A stretch of 64,000 bases of DNA from Atopsyche davidsoni. Lineage: Eukaryota; Arthropoda; Insecta; Trichoptera; Hydrobiosidae. The notes under the pieces were generated by a model, which saw only the letters and a list, made by a program, of their open reading frames with translations, was not told where the DNA came from and made no database searches. Where the stretch lies: the NCBI GenBank assembly GCA_022113835.1, contig JAILWY010000024.1, forward strand, positions 3,042,501-3,106,500, given 5' to 3'. A program made the position numbers and the translations under genes. Shown piece after piece: positions 36,361 through 51,479 of the stretch (positions are counted from its first letter, which is position 1; each line of letters opens with the position of its first letter).

Positions 36361-39300
36361 ATCCTGTTGTTTCTTTAGTGCTCCCAACTCATGGACCACC
36401 TAGTTTCTGTGGATATAACATTTGTCCCGTGACCATGACCTGTTCACTTGCAAACTTTTTAACTGTATGCAATCTAAAGTTCCATATCTTTTCAACACAA
36501 AAAATTTGTAAATTTTTCTTCTCTTGGTCTTGAAGATCTTTCCGACTTACGTCCGCTGCAGGATTGCCGGTCTGTGCCCTTCTGTCTGTAGCCGACAGAA
36601 ATTTAGTGCTTTAGTGAGATACTTGTGAATATCTCTCATACAACAATGTCAACTTCTGTTGTGTTCCTGAATGTGTCAAATGACATTTTTATAAAAAGAT
36701 TTGTTTGAAATGTTAAAACCTCTACTTAAGGTTTAAAAAGTAACTAAGTGAAATGAATTTAAGAATAATCACACTGTATAAATTATTTTTCTTTTAAAAT
36801 ATAGGGATATTGTAATTGCAGTTTTCTATCAGTGAGGCGATTCAATCAGAAATGAAAGGAAAAATATTGAATTGTGAATCGCAGTCGCTATGTGCATTTT
36901 TGGCAGCTCGACAGTGTCATTGATCTTGATATACAAATTATAATTTTGTAACATGGCGACCTCACCGTTTAGATAAACGTGAGAAGAATCATTCAGTAAT
37001 TAATTACTACTTCAAATAGAACGTATGTGATTTATTATATTACATATTTATGTAAAATTAAATATTCTATCTGCGTGTTTTATGGGTATTTTTTGTTAAA
37101 ATGTCGCACTTTACCCAACCTGGTGATATTTTGATATTTGCCATATAGGCTTTTAAATAATCAACAGGCAATCCACACAGCAAAATGCAATTTATTTCTC
37201 TTAGTAGTATTGCTATTTTGAACTTTATCACTTTGATGCCGTATGTTTTATCCTATAATCCATAATTTACCATTAAAGGTATAATATAATGCCGTAGACT
37301 CCGTACTTGCGACTACTTCTTCTACCCTTGTATAACAACCTAAATGATAACACATTTCTGAGTGTTTTGTTCAATTCTAGCAACTGCAATTTGAAACGAC
37401 TTATGAATGCTGCAATAGGCAATACGAATCATCACTTCGTTTCCGCGTGGATACAGAGATACTTAACGAACTCACTTTTGACAAAATTGAACAGACGTGC
37501 CTAGATTTGGCCGAGAAACCTGGCTTGCCTTTCTACAATGTCATTAGCTAGAACAAATACAGTTGTGCTCATATAATTTTATGACACAAATGTAACAAGC
37601 ATTTGCATTTGCTGCCTCCTACTTTTACAGAGTTGTGTAGTTTGTAAATTACTTTTTTAGATTCTTTTGTGGAGTAAATTTAAGGCCAAGGAAAAAGGTT
37701 TCGAACAATTTGTTTGTTTTTAAATAAATTATCTGTTCATTGATTGGTGATTTTTCTTGTTATCGAGCGATTCGAAATATATTTACGAGTTAAGTGGAAA
37801 AAGATCACGGGAGCGGGGTCTACGGTGTTACCAGTCACTCTAGATTTTAGGGCAGCACTAATAGTATTTATATTTATTTACTTACATGCAATACACAATG
37901 TGCACGCACTGCACTATAGTCACAGCTCTTTATGGCTGTTGATATTTCTAAAATTATAATTTATTTTTTTAGTTAAAGTAATTATTGATATATGGCTGTT
38001 GAACAAAGTTTGCGATGTTTGAAATTAATGAAAACCATGATGTATAAACCCCTTCTATTAGATGAGAATGTTGTACAACTGAAATACTACTCTACTATTT
38101 ATGTATTCACTAGCATTATAAAATTCACGCCAGAACCAAACGGAAATATATATTTTATGAAATGTTTTTATTTTTATATCTTTTTAGTGTTTTAAAAGTA
38201 AAAATATCTGTCTATCAAAATTTAAACGTATTTAAATTCAATCCCTCTGAATGAATTAAAACTAACAAATAAAATGAGCCAAATTACTAAATCAACTTTA
38301 AAAGTGATTTTGTACTACTGTCCGAAAATGTCCTCTAAGGGAGAAAGCTCTCACTACCATAGCGTTGTTTTCATAATCACACAATTAGTATCACGATTTA
38401 AATCAGGCCACCGTGGATATTTTAACTGATTCACTAAACACTCGAAAAACTATCTAGGCCACCTTTTGTTTAAAATATAAAAAAAACTTTTTAAGGATAG
38501 GCTTTGAACACTAAGTTAGCATCAATGGTTAACGTAAACTCGACCCCCACGTGTGTCATTTGCACGCTATCGATACGCTTAGTGCTGCATGACAGACTCC
38601 GATGACAATTTTTTTAAGTATCATCAACCACGAATTTTCAAGCGTAATTGGTTATATTTTTTTGTTCAGACATTGTTTTTCTGTTTATACAAAATAACTT
38701 GTAATTAATTTGCCTTCACACCTATTAGATAAGCAGATTTGATTTGAAAATGTATGTCATGGACTTTGCATCTCGCAAAAAAGACACAACTTCACTAAAT
38801 ATTTATTATTATAATTTTTTTTTTTTCATTTTTATCGGTTAGTGATTTTATACTCCAACCGTGTCGATAAAATGAAATTAATGCTCAGGATATTTCTTGG
38901 AGAGTTAAACGTGCAGTGGATATGATTTACATTATATACATCGGATATGTTTCAAGTCACACGCGCAGAGCTCATGGACGTCATCTTTGCTTCGACCATT
39001 TGCCTACCAGTCGTCTTCATCTTATAAATAATTATTTCTATAGCAGGGGTTTAGTTTGTATAAAAACATCGTAAATATTTTTAAGAAAGCCATTTTATTT
39101 TCCTTACATTAGCATATTAAATGATATTTTATAAAAATTATTTAAGATTTATTTTGCATGTCATGTTAATTTAAGGACCCTTGTCCTGATTTAAATATAA
39201 AATTTTGTTTAGTACCCTTTTAAGTGATTTTGTGTATCATACAACTACGACCTCATACGTACCAATATGTTGCATTAATAGTACAATATTACGGAGACAC

Positions 39301-42300
39301 GTGTATGCTGAGAGTTATCTGGCTTTTGCGTGTTTCCATACAGGAAAGCATATTTTTTTAGTAAGATATGTAAAAAAGCATTTTAAATATATGTAGTAAT
39401 ACATGTGGATATAAATATGTGTCACTCGTTATTACTTTTTAAATAAATGTCCTCGCACAGTTTGATGCCTGCCGATTGTGATTATATTATTATAAATACT
39501 TTTACACATATTCATATTTTTAAAAATTCTACTTTTTATGGAAATAGGCAAAAGCTAAAAATGAATATACACATAAATCAAAAGCATGCCTCCACAGTTT
39601 GTTATTGTTAACCCTTTAGATGCCTGTGATGTAGGGCCATTATCACATGTAATTGGGTCCATGTCCTGTAATGGGGATATCACGTCACGGCCTCAATACA
39701 TGAATATGAAAAAAACGCAAATTAAAAAGTTTTTACTACGATACTTAATATTTTTAGCATTGGACATCTGAAGGGTTTATAATATACATATGATTTGTAC
39801 ACTATCAGAGAAAAGCCACATTTCAGTCAGAAGGTGCTTTCTTGTTTTGATCATTGAGGTAAACAGAAAGCATTCTTTACTTTCTGTTCAAAACATGTAA
39901 ACCCGTGATATATCACGCAAAATGCTTGGGTGCAAGGACAGCTTTCTCACTTTTTTAATTTGTTGTCATTGCCTTTGTATCTCGGTTTTTCTAATATTAT
40001 ACCTGTATACAGCTCTCAAAAGTCACGGTTCCACCATAAAAGACGAGACTGGACATCACTTTTGGTCCGTGCTCTAATTTTTTTGAATATACTTTTACAT
40101 AGATTTTACTGTGTCTATAAAGGAAAAAGTTGTTTTATTTAAATATCAATAAAAAACATCTTATGCAATAGTCTTTTTTTTTGGACAATATGTGTTAGTG
40201 TATAATAAGTTACTGAAATTCAACTGAGAGGTATAGAAGCAAGAAGAAGTATTTTTATTATATGCTTTGCATTCTGGAGAAAGTGGCTTGCATCTGTGCT
40301 CAGTGCTACAATCTGTTAGGCTTACGTTTGACCTAACCTATGTCAGTGTAAATCAGTGGCGTGCATTACTTCGGTTCCACTCTTTTGGCCACCTAACTAT
40401 CTTGCATTAAGCGCTGTGTACATTACATTACAAACAGGCATTCAAATTCATAAAAGGGTTTCATATAAAAATAAGTTTCGTAAAATAAGTTGTAGAGATC
40501 ATCTGTCACATCTTCCTATACGGACTTAAGTTATCAGTTTTCTTTGTTATTTTTCTCTATTTTGGTGTGTAGTTGATACAGTGAAACACTTATTTAATGT
40601 GCGCTTAATGATTTTACCATTCAAGTCATAGATCTATTGAACGAAACTGTTCAATTTTATGTGAATGCATCTCTCTAAGTGTGTAATCTACTAAGATATC
40701 TAGTTTGTTGTCATTCAGCGTTATTCTATCGTATTATCCTGAATATTTAACAATTTTTATGGCTTGTCGATGGCTATAGGGAGTACTCGTAGCCATTTGT
40801 ATTTAGTCAGTACTATGTATCAAGATATTTATGTATTAACGTTAACGGAGTGTTTTGTGTGGCGATGCACAAGGGGCTAATGTCAAAATGTTATTTTGGA
40901 TTTTGGGGATCACTGGGGTAGACTATCACCAGGGTGACGCGTTAATCTCTCGTAATACAACTTTTGCTGAATTCACTGGAGAAGCTAGTACTTACAGCAA
41001 CTATCAACCCGGCGCAGGCTGTGTATCGGTTTGCAGCTATAATAAAATTCATATAAATCTAACTTTTTTGTGTCAGGTTTAGTGTACTCACTCTGGCCTT
41101 GCGGTTGAAGGGCTCTGATAAAAAAGAAAACAATAAAATTTACCAAATCAGAATTAAATCGTATGATAAAAAGGCTAATTTTGACAATGGTCACTTTTGC
41201 ATCTCGTGCAGGTTGACATTATAATGTGTGTATTTTTTATATAAAATAAACTCGGCTTCCAAATTATTGAAAATTTAAAATAGATTTGATGGTATATTTG
41301 TAAGAGTTTAGATGTTTTCAAAATGTCGATGTATTTCGATTCTTGAATGTTTATCTGTCGTTTGAATTAGTCGATGGCTGATAATGAAACCTGTTTATAA
41401 TCTATGTAAGTTTTAATAAATGGGATTTTCTCGTATATGAAGCGTGTTGATGGATTGCAGTTTATTTGAGAATTTCTTCAATGAATCATTACAATTTCAA
41501 CTGTATGTTTCATATCACCAACTACCGAAACGACCTGCAGAATTAGCTCCCCGACTCGGAGAATTAGATCCATTCTTGCTACTAGCCTTTTTTTGCATGA
41601 ATCGAATCAACAAAATATGTGTATCAATAATAAAAGTTTGTTTTTAAACGGGGAAAAAAAATCATTGAATCTTACTTTACTTACTTAGGCCCACTTTTGT
41701 AGCGAAATAAAAATTTAATAGTTTTTTTTTGTCATTTAATCATGAATAATAAGTGCGAATGCTTGAGACGCGACGTGTTTCTGCTTGGTCGAAATTCGGC
41801 TACGAAATTTATATTTAAGAGACTGTACATTGTCCACTTGCTTCATTTATGGGCTCCATTGGTTGATTATTGGCCTATTTATTATTATTGTTGTAAAATC
41901 CTATCTATACTTCTACTTACTATTTATTGCTATGGTGTAGTTGTGATTCTGTGATGTACTCAATCTCATATCTGCCTGGATGTAAACGGATTCAGTAATA
42001 TCTATTTCTGTTGCAGACTACAATTTTAATAAGGTGTAATAAGAATTCTTAATTTTGAGCACAGGGTGTGACAAAAGTAAATTACCGATCAGAGTATTTT
42101 TTTTGTGAAATTAAATCAAAAATATTTTTTTTATTTATGTTAATATCAAAAATCATTGTATCTTTAAATTACGATAAATTATTACTTTCAAGGTGAAGTT
42201 TTGATCACCTATTTTATAATAAACAGAAGGCACTCAAATTTAATAATAAAGATGAGAAATATTATATGATGTTTCATATCTTTGGGTAAATGCTCTTGTC

Positions 42301-43325
42301 AAGTTTTAAATAAAACAAACGTCATGATCAAAATCACATTTATATGGTTATAAATACATAATAGAAGAACGGAGTATCACCAGGCAATGATGGTCACGGG
42401 TGTGGGTTCGAATCCTACTATCTTGTTGTTTCATTTGTGTTCGGCGTAATCAAAATATTTAATCAAAAAGTAAGTCAATGTGAGTGTTATGTGTGTATCT
42501 GTTTAATATCCAATGCTTACAAACGTTCAGCACTTAATTTTGCATCACCTGTAGTTTTAACACTCAACATTATTTATCAATTTAAAAATAACATTATGTC
42601 TAATTGTCACAACAGCTTGCCACTTTTTGTCAGATATTCATATTGTCATTATTGTTCATTGTTATAAAAAAAAATATATAAAATCACTAAAATTGTAACG
42701 AAAAAATAAATTGACATAAGCACTAATTTAAAACACCAAAAATATGGCTTCTAGCTTAATTTTTTTCGTTATTTTATTTATTTTGAATGAATTTATAAAT
42801 GAGATGATTTTGAATAGTTTTTACAATTGTTTTTTTGGGAATTTTGTCGCTTAAGTCAATATTTTTTTCCACTCTTAGCAAATTGATAAAAAATAAAAAT
42901 TATGTCGTTCAGATATTGTTTTCAAACGTCCTAAATCGCAACAATGCTAGTGGAAATTTATAATTAATATTTTAAAAAAGCTACTGAATGTGAAAAATTA
43001 AATTAATTTATTTATTATTTGCCCAGTACCTCTACCATGTGTATATTTTTTAAATCTATTTTGTTTACACTTTATTTTTTAGTAATATTTTGTATTTCAA
43101 ATTGAGAGACTTAATTATAGAAATTTTTTTGAAAGATGCATTTTTTTTAATGTCACCACCTCCCATATTTATAAAATTGAAAAGTAAAGATCTTGTAAAT
43201 ATTTAAAAAAAATTAATGCTAGATTTATTTAAACTTTTAAATTATACTAAATGTTTCTAAACACAAATATAAAACTTATGCTTAACTAAATAATATGCAG
43301 TAAAATCATATCGGCTACTTTATAG
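36361..43325. other. Gene-poor A+T-rich DNA
   Basis: No exon was supported. One 75-codon frame at 40855-41082 (with DAQGANVKMLFWILGITG) is the most protein-like and remains unassigned. CAGTGGCGTGCA at 40354 resembles a hAT terminus. Confidence 0.45.
42395..42416 (+). repeat. Isolated tRNA B-box motif
   Basis: GGTGTGGGTTCGAATCCTAC resembles the T-arm unit of the fold-back repeat in Dzip1 intron 2. No A-box is seen within a tRNA length. Confidence 0.4.
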
Positions 43326-43652
43326 AACCCTGAACCATTGACTGAGAGTCAACGGTCTCAACACCAATCTAACGAACCAACGTTTTCATATAATACGTAC
43401 GTACTATGCAAATATGTGCGAGGAGCACCTGGTAGTCTCATTCTCCCTTCTGCTATGTCCATCTATCGGCTACTCAAGCTCGGGCAGGTGCCCTCGGCAA
43501 ATGTGAAGATGATCCCGGCACCCGGAGCGAAAAAAGAAGAATACTACTCGGACAGCACCAAGATCCTAATGAAGTTGCGAAAAGAAAAAAAAATAACAAA
43601 ATCAACGCTAAAAATATATTTTAAATTTTCAATCTTTTGGAAGCTCTGTTGA
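43326..43652 (+). other. Candidate coding exon of an unrecognised gene
   Basis: A CTACTTTATAG acceptor ends at 43325 and a frame stays open to a TGA at 43650-43652, about 108 codons. The first 80 look protein-like (SQHQSNEPTFSYNTYV, RGAPGSLILPSAMSIYRLLK, SANVKMIPAPGAKKEEYYSD) and the DNA is much richer in G+C than its surroundings. After LRKEKK the frame becomes A+T-rich, so the true exon probably ends near 43571. A weak AA/GTTGCG donor there would leave phase 2. No homologue recognised. Confidence 0.35.
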
Positions 43653-43759
43653 AAAAATTATTGTAAAAATATCCACTTTTATATGTTAAAAATATTGTGA
43701 CGTGAATTAAAAAAAAAACAAAACGTTAATCACTCTAAAATAAACACAAACCTATGAAT

Positions 43760-43834
43760 GTTCCAGGAGTGGGGTTCAAGTTAAGTCTATTACATCTATT
43801 TTTGCTGCTCTTACCACTGAGCTATCCGACAAAC
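43760..43834 (-). repeat. tRNA-derived sequence
   Basis: On the minus strand GTCGGATAGCTCAGTGGTAA includes a full tRNA A-box, and about 40 bases on lies TTGAACCCCAC, a weak B-box. Arms do not fold into a complete tRNA, so a SINE head or tRNA pseudogene is likely. Confidence 0.5.
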
Positions 43835-46559
43835 TATAAACAAATGATTGATGGCTTAACTTTTGCTATGAGAGCTGTTGTTGTACTCGCCTTCTATTTA
43901 CTAATATTGAGAACTATATTTATGGTATTTTTTTATTTTTTAGAACGTTATTAAACCAATAAATGGCGCCGTCGTCGCTTACACGTATGAAACTTTTAAA
44001 ATGTTTTTAATGTGAATTTCTTCTTAGTTTTTTTTTATATTCATTAGATTTTTTTATGTCTTGTCAGAATTTGGGTTTTTGTATTGTTTTGTGTAGCCTT
44101 TTTGGATGATGGAAAAATTTATTAATATAAATTTGTGACTTGTGAATAGCATGCAGTGTTAATGAGCATGTGTGTAGTGCACGCCACTGTTTTTTCACCA
44201 CAACATCAGACACGTGAACCTAAAACTGACATAATACAGATCACGACCGCTTCGGTCTGGTCGATGATTTGTATTGACTTCGCACATGTGTTACTGTAAA
44301 AATAGATTCGTTCACTCTTTTTCAATAGTTTTTTTAAATTTTATTTTGCATTTAGTTTTTCTGATTCTTTCTGTCATCTCGATTTCAATTTTGATTCACA
44401 AAATTTTTACAAGCATCTCCTCGTTTTATAATCAAACTCGATTATATTTATATTGTCTTGCATTTAAGTTTGTAGATTTTGTGTATCAAACATAAAAGTT
44501 AGTAAACATTTTAAAAATTAATTCTCTATACACAATACTTTGCCATAGCCTGTTTTAATTTTATTCATACAGTAATTTATTTTCTGGGGTATTTTCAATT
44601 TGTGATTATTTATTAATATTTTCAGTTCTAGCGTTGAGAACGACTCAATTAGCAGAGCTGAAATTTCAGACAAATAACCGCAACTAGAATGACTTAACAC
44701 CAAAGAAAATAAATCCGTTTGTTGTTAAAAATATTCACCGAGTACTTTCTATCAAAATATTAAGTATACTTCTTAATTTATAGATCCAGGTTAGATTAGC
44801 GATGATGCAAGGAACCATTCAATAAACTGTGATGTTTGATGCGGAAAACGTTTGCAAATCAACATTACTTGAATGGATAATAATCACCTGTCTCTTCTTA
44901 GGACTTTATCTTATCTAATCACGCAGCTTAGCTATTCTAAAAAAATCTGTATCACTTATCAGATAACACTTTTAAATTCCCACACGTATATTCGTTTTAT
45001 TGCTTAAATCAATATTTTTCATACGGAAAAAAACATAGCAAGAAGTGGTGGAGACCTTAATTAAATGCAAGTCTGTTGTCGAAACCTGTTGTTTCAAAAC
45101 CTTAATGATATAGATGTATCATTATGTCTATTATTATTTTTAATATTATAATGTAATTCTATAAAGTTATTTCTGTCATAAACATAAACTGGATCTAGTA
45201 AGGTAGAAATTTCAATGTTCAAAAACATACATCTTAGTTTGATTGCATTTATATCTCTGATTAAATTCCGTTAGATTAGATTATCGTTGCACTACCTCGT
45301 GGCTGGAAGCACAATCTGTGCCCATGTTTTCTTTTAAGAGATCAGGAACAGAGCAATTTTAGAATCTATTATAAGATTTGACACCAAGGTTCTTGTTTTG
45401 GAGAAGAATAATTCATCCAAATTGCGATATTGCCAATGTAAAGACATATTGTATTATGAGTTTGTGTAGAAACGCGGAGGAAGCAGTCACACTTAAAATA
45501 TAATGCATTATTGACACAAATCTGTTAATTGGAATAGTACAACATGGCATTTGCACGCAGTCTTGATTGTATCAATATGATTGAGGACTTAGAGAAGCAC
45601 TGTCTTATTTCCTAACTTAAGATCTCAACGACAATATTACTTTAAAAGTAATTTTATTTATTAAATAGAATAAGCTTACGTCGACGTACGCAGAAAATAA
45701 TTTTGTAAAATATTGTCAAAGAAATTACTGTTTACTTTTTATTTATTAGGCTTAAATGAATCTGCGCTTTGTTGATAAGTGAAAAAATATACCTTACGGT
45801 TGATCAGCGTTTCAGAAATAGAGCGGTTCTTTTCACCTGTCAATAGAGTGCCGACTATTTAATATACAAATACTATGTAAGATGAGATGTTCTTATATTT
45901 AGTACTTTGTTTTTTTTAATTTTTAACTAATGTAAGAACTGCATGTCATTTGCGATATACATCAATATGCTGAGACTATATAAATACACAGACAGTGATC
46001 TTATTAAAAGAAGCCAAATTCTGTTAGGCTTCTTATATAGTTTGTGGTTATCAACACATGGTTAAAGGTTTATCTGGGTAAAACAAGCGATACCTTTGAG
46101 CCAATTGTGAGATCGCTAAGGCAGCCAAAAAGTTTTACCGTTTTGCAAACATTCTGTCAAAATAGTTGTGTAAAATGTATTTACTATTTTATTTCCTGCG
46201 TACGTTGATTTGTCCCTCCCAGGCATAAGAAGCACTCACAATAAATAAAGTAATTTTAAAAATAATCACAAAAATATTAACGTTTGTATTGTAAAAATAT
46301 AGAATCACATGTTGAATATAATATGTTTAAAGTTTTCTTATCTATTAACTAATGACATTATTCCAAAGCAACTTTTCTCGTAATATTAAAAACATATACT
46401 ATACATGAATACATTAAAATATATCTGTAAGCTTGAATGTTGTAAAAATATATATTATAATCTATTTTAATAATTACCTCATAAGAGAAAACACTTTTGC
46501 AGTTAAACTATGTTTTATAATACAATACATCTGTCTCTGTTTTTGGGTTTTATGCCGAG

Positions 46560-46676
46560 TTCCGAAGCTTCGATCTTAACAGTATTGACAGAGACGACAG
46601 TCTCAGGTTCAAATAACAACTCGGTCCCCGACTCTACGCACTCTCGGAGAGGTGCGCTCAGAATCTTGGAGTCCTC
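46560..46676 (+). other. Candidate exon, Ser/Thr-rich, of an unrecognised plus-strand gene
   Basis: A pyrimidine-rich tract (CTGTCTCTGTTTTTGGG) and an AG at 46558-46559 precede a GC-rich 117-base block ending at a GTAACA donor. In phase 2 it reads SEASILTVLTETTVSGS, then NNNSVPDSTHSRRGALRILE. The length is a multiple of three. The opposite strand is also open across it, but lacks good splice sites there. Composition contrasts strongly with flanks. No family recognised. Confidence 0.35.
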
Positions 46677-48574
46677 GTAACAATTGATGTTTCATACATA
46701 TTTTAGCAAAATTCTGCATAAAACTCGAGAACCGATTATTTATAGAACAACATCTCTCGTTTTAGACTCATAAAGCACATTGACAACATCAAATGATAAT
46801 TTTAGAAATAAAGAAGTAATGGAGACTTAAAATAGTCAGAGATGGCAGACATTGCATTATTTTCTTTTAATTAATTTTTTTTTCCGATTTACGTTCAAAA
46901 CTGCAGGAGTGTTTTTAAAAAATATATATATATTATACACCTTTTATGTACAGTAGTTATATATTAATTATTGTTCCACAAACGCATGTAATTGTTGGTT
47001 GTATGAAAAATAAATTCAATAAAATTGAAACTGTGTGTTGTCTTTTAGATGAGCATACCTTTATGATTTATTTTTTATACCGGCAGCCATTTGTTATTGT
47101 TTACGATTATTTATTATTTCTGCAACCCCTCTCCTATTTTTATGCTTTACGATCCACGTGCATGGAGTGAAAAGACCTGCATTTAAATATGTTTTTTCTT
47201 TTTTTAATTATGACTAAGTTTGGTAGTTGTTATAACTAAAAATATATTTTATGCTTAAATATAAAAAGTTGAATACCTTTTACTTTAATAAATAGTACGA
47301 TGAAATATAATGATTAAAACAAATCTTGGATCAATTGTCAGTAGTTGAATAGTCAACTTAATTTTTATGTAGTCTTAAAGAAATTAATCCAGCCGTGTCA
47401 AATCGCACGACCCCATGTTTGTACGTAACCTTAAAATATTAATAAGGTTCTTTTGATGTTAATAGCATCAACGATTCTTGATAAAGCAGTTTCAGAATAT
47501 GAATTAAACTGTATTCAGTTTGATTATAAATAACTCCCTGATTCTCCGAGTAAAGTAAGCCTGTTTTCATCCGTGCCAATGAGTCTTGAGTGACTGAAAA
47601 CTAATCTTCATGATTTGTACTAACTAACATCAGCGTTGTTAAGTCCACTAATTTGGTTGGAAATGGTGGTTGGGATGTTCACATCGAGATATCTGAAAAG
47701 ATACTGTTTAGTATTTTACAAGGGTAGAACACGTGGAAAAAGTCCATGTTAAAGAAGCAACCCTAATAATATTTTGAATGACGTCTAAAGCTAACTTAAA
47801 GTTACAACGCTGGGAATGATAAAGACGATATTATTTTTTTAAATAAAGATATTCAAATTATTTCAATTTACCAAAAATGTGAAAAAAACCTGATCGAATT
47901 TCAATATTATTATTATTGAAAACGTAAATGAAGTATTTTGTTTAATTAAAGTTATAAAAGAATATGTATAAAATAATAAACAATCAACAAAAAGTCATAA
48001 GTTGTAAGAAGATTACGTACATGTCACGCTTATTCTAACGTGTGTTTAATTAAGAACAAGCTATCCCGAGGGTTTTGTTGGAAGACTCTTCATAGTTTTG
48101 CGATTGCTTTTGCCGGTTTGTGTACGCTTGATGTTTGTGCCCACGCAACAATGGTGAGTTCATACGCATGTTTTCTGTTATAGGTCCTGCGTGAAGAGAC
48201 ATGTAACATGCATATACATATATAGCGCTATCACCTCCGGGCTAACGTCTCAAGTGAGCTTCTCATATTTATTGCATTTCTTCATCACTGGCTGTCTCAA
48301 TGCTTGTACGGGCAACACTCTCGTCCACGCCAACACACTGGCGTGCAGAGAATTTCTCGCCTGCATGCAGTTTATAAAAAAAACTGATGTATCAACTTAA
48401 AATTAATAACCTTCAAAACAAACAAAACTGAAATCTATTCTTACACACTTTTATATATTTTTGTTATAACAAATAAAAAAATACACATCCTCTTTAATGC
48501 ACAGTTGACTTACAAAATAATAATTTTCAGAAAAATCTATTGAATACATATCATTTTCATTTTTCTTTGTAAAC

Positions 48575-48579
48575 TATAT

Positions 48580-48642
<63 letters not shown>
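48575..48642. repeat. (AT)n microsatellite
   Basis: Sixty-eight bases of alternating T and A with one interruption near 48592. Confidence 0.97.
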
Positions 48643-48643
<1 letters not shown>

Positions 48644-49169
48644 TCAATATGGAAATCGTGCTCAATATTTTATTTATTATTGTACATCACGGTTATCTGG
48701 TTAATATTTTATTTTTATTTATTTTATAATATCATTTTGTTGTTCACCAAGTATTATTGGATACAATATGAAATATTGTTTTTTGAGAAATCGGATACAG
48801 TAAGTTTCTAGGATCTTGCTTGAATTTTTGAATCGCTATGAATATAATAAATAACAAATGGATTTTCTTGAATCATCAGCGTAAAGTTCTTTGTCCAAGC
48901 TATAACTTTTGTATCTCTATCATTGGTCAGCTACTGGCAATTTCTATGCCTCGTCTTTACAAAATATTATTTGTATTTTGAAACGATAGTGTTGCCTGTA
49001 TGAGATTAATGAAACAATTTTTTTTCAACACAAACAAATTTTCTTTTCTCTATCTTTTTCTACAATTGTAATATGTTTTAAATATGATTTTTGCATGATT
49101 TAGGTACACCGCATCTATATTAGTCATGTTTCTTTCTTTAAACACACAAAAGTATAAAATAATGATTGA

Positions 49170-49305
49170 GTTTTTAAATAAGATTGAGGTGGACTCCACG
49201 GCCCTTTCCCAATTGAGCTACAGCACCATGTTACATGCAAGTGTAGAACCAATATACCTAAGTTGCTAGATCAAAACTTGGTTACGTGTAGGCGTGGATT
49301 CAAAT
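49170..49305 (-). repeat. tRNA-derived sequence
   Basis: On the minus strand GGTGCTGTAGCTCAATTGGG contains a good A-box (complement of 49208-49220). No convincing B-box or closed cloverleaf; probable SINE remnant. Confidence 0.45.
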
Positions 49306-50411
49306 CTTTTTTCACGTGTGAATCGATTAGCTAAATATTTTATACATAATTAGCCCATGTGGGTGAAAATATTTATTAATCATTATTAAAAAAAACATAT
49401 CATTCGGTAACAGCTTGTGGTAGGCTCTCAATATAAATCTACGCTCATGGTGGTAGCCGCCAACGCTATAACCAAATCGACTTGGATGTCTATTATTTTT
49501 ATCATAGATATCTGTTATTATTTTAATCACGTTTTCTGAACAAAAGTTAGATACAATAGGCCTCTAGAGAAGCAAGGAGACTTGATCCAATTAAAATCAT
49601 CCGGAGTGTTCCCCTTGACCCAATTTTTTGCCCTAATTCAATCTTGTAATTTTTGGGCTTGTTTTTTTGACGTGCACGCTGTCAAATTGTTTTAATTTGA
49701 TTACTGTTCAGTAAAATTATAAGTAAGCATGCAGTATAAATTATTTCAACGTTAATTTATTCTCTACCTCTTGATTATTGTTGTAATAACATTTACCTTG
49801 AATATAACTAACTTACTCTTATTTACTTGCATTGAAATAAATATTTTTTTAGCAGTTAAATCAATTGATTATTTTTAATTATGGGACATTGTCCCTGTTG
49901 TTTTTTAAACATCACATTGTCTTTTGCAAAGTTGTTTACTAAAGCAGATCTAAGTAAACTTTAGTTTTATCACGTCAAAACCTCGTTTAAGTTTACTTAT
50001 AACGTTATCATTTTACAAAATGTTAAGTGAAAATCAGCTAAAAAAAAAATACTCATATCTATTTGAACAAATGAATTTTAAAAGGGCTAGAGTTTCATTC
50101 ATCACTTTATTGCTTTTTTTTTGTATATTATTTTTGTAATTGTTATTCATTTATTTTTTCTCGTCTTTTCAGGAGGGGGTCTTAAGTACACATAACATCC
50201 TTAGGTTTAATTTAAACATATAAATAACTAAATATATCACAATAACGTTAAGGAGTTCCAAAGGGCCAATTTGGAAGTTTTAAATCTATCATAAGTTGTC
50301 TATGTAAAAATAATTCACCAAAAAACTTGGGGATGTACCAAGCTAAAAAAATATATGTTACTTGATTATTCTAAACCATTGTCGTCTTCAAAATTTGTGG
50401 ATCCACTGCAG

Positions 50412-50440
50412 GAGGGAGGTCTCTGGAGGTGACGACGCAG
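50412..50440 (+). other. Putative 29-nt microexon
   Basis: Acceptor CCACTGCAG and donor CAG/GTAATG bound 29 bases. Entered in phase 2 it reads REVSGGDDA and exits in phase 1, matching the exons proposed on either side at 46560 and 51480. Confidence 0.3.
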
Positions 50441-51479
50441 GTAATGACTATTTTTAATAAATAATTTAAGACGCATGTCCGTTTAACTATTAAATCACGT
50501 TTACGTACAAACGTAATATAGCATTGAGTTTTAAATTGATGATAAAATTTTTAGATGTCGTTTATTATATTTTATTGTATAATGGCGAAATCCACCAAAG
50601 ATCAGTTTACACAATGGAAAGTTTTAACCACCCTATTGATCAATAATAAGGGATGTTTTGCTTCTGTTTCATCAATATGGTCGTGGTTTTGATTTGAGCG
50701 AGTTATCCATTGCTTCGGAAACAATAGCATTTTATCCGTGGAGTAATATATCTGAAAATTTTATCACTATACAATGGTAACTAAGATAATTAGAAGTATG
50801 TTACGTCTGTACGAAAATCTAGAAACGGTTCTGCCTCTTAAAAACAATGATTTTGTGATCACATCCAAATAGTATCGTAGAATTTCACCACCTGTTGAGG
50901 ATGTGGTAGTTTTGCTCTGAGCTGTTGTCTTGTGATACGAACTTGTCACATGCTTCCGGATCTGTTGTTTAACTTAGTTTAAATAGACCCTGAAGATGCG
51001 CTACGTATACCGATACTGTGTATAATCAAAATTAGTTTATATTACAAGCGAATGCATTTGAAACTGGATTTATATCCACCCCGTAAACGTATTCTTGTCA
51101 AGCAGCCGTCTTTGTTAGGTTTGTGATAAGATGGTGGCTGTTAGCATTTGGGTTTCGGTGATTTCTTCTTACTATCTCACGTGGTATGAGTTGCATCCTT
51201 TATATCAGCGTCTGGTTAGAAAAATCATGAGGGTTTAGTAAAGTAATCCAGTTTGATGTCAACCGTAAACAGTAACAACAGATCCATTTGAAAATTAAAA
51301 GAAAGATCCACCTTGTTTCAGATTTTGATTTTCATCAGGGATTCATCAGCCCAGGGCAAGACCGTCACGTCAAGTGTAACACATTGTTTGTTATAATATA
51401 ATGTTTGCCATAGACTACGCATATTTAGTAGTCCAACTCTGGAAAGGGATTTTTGAATTATTTTTATATTTTATTTTAG

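Noticed and set aside
48575..48642. CRISPR-like or satellite array
   Set aside because: It is a simple AT dinucleotide repeat; there are no spacers, and no CRISPR array exists in this eukaryotic window.
50173..50185. 13-nt exon after TCTTTTCAG, resembling the 50412 microexon
   Set aside because: It gives TAA in the phase required by its neighbours and its donor is weak.
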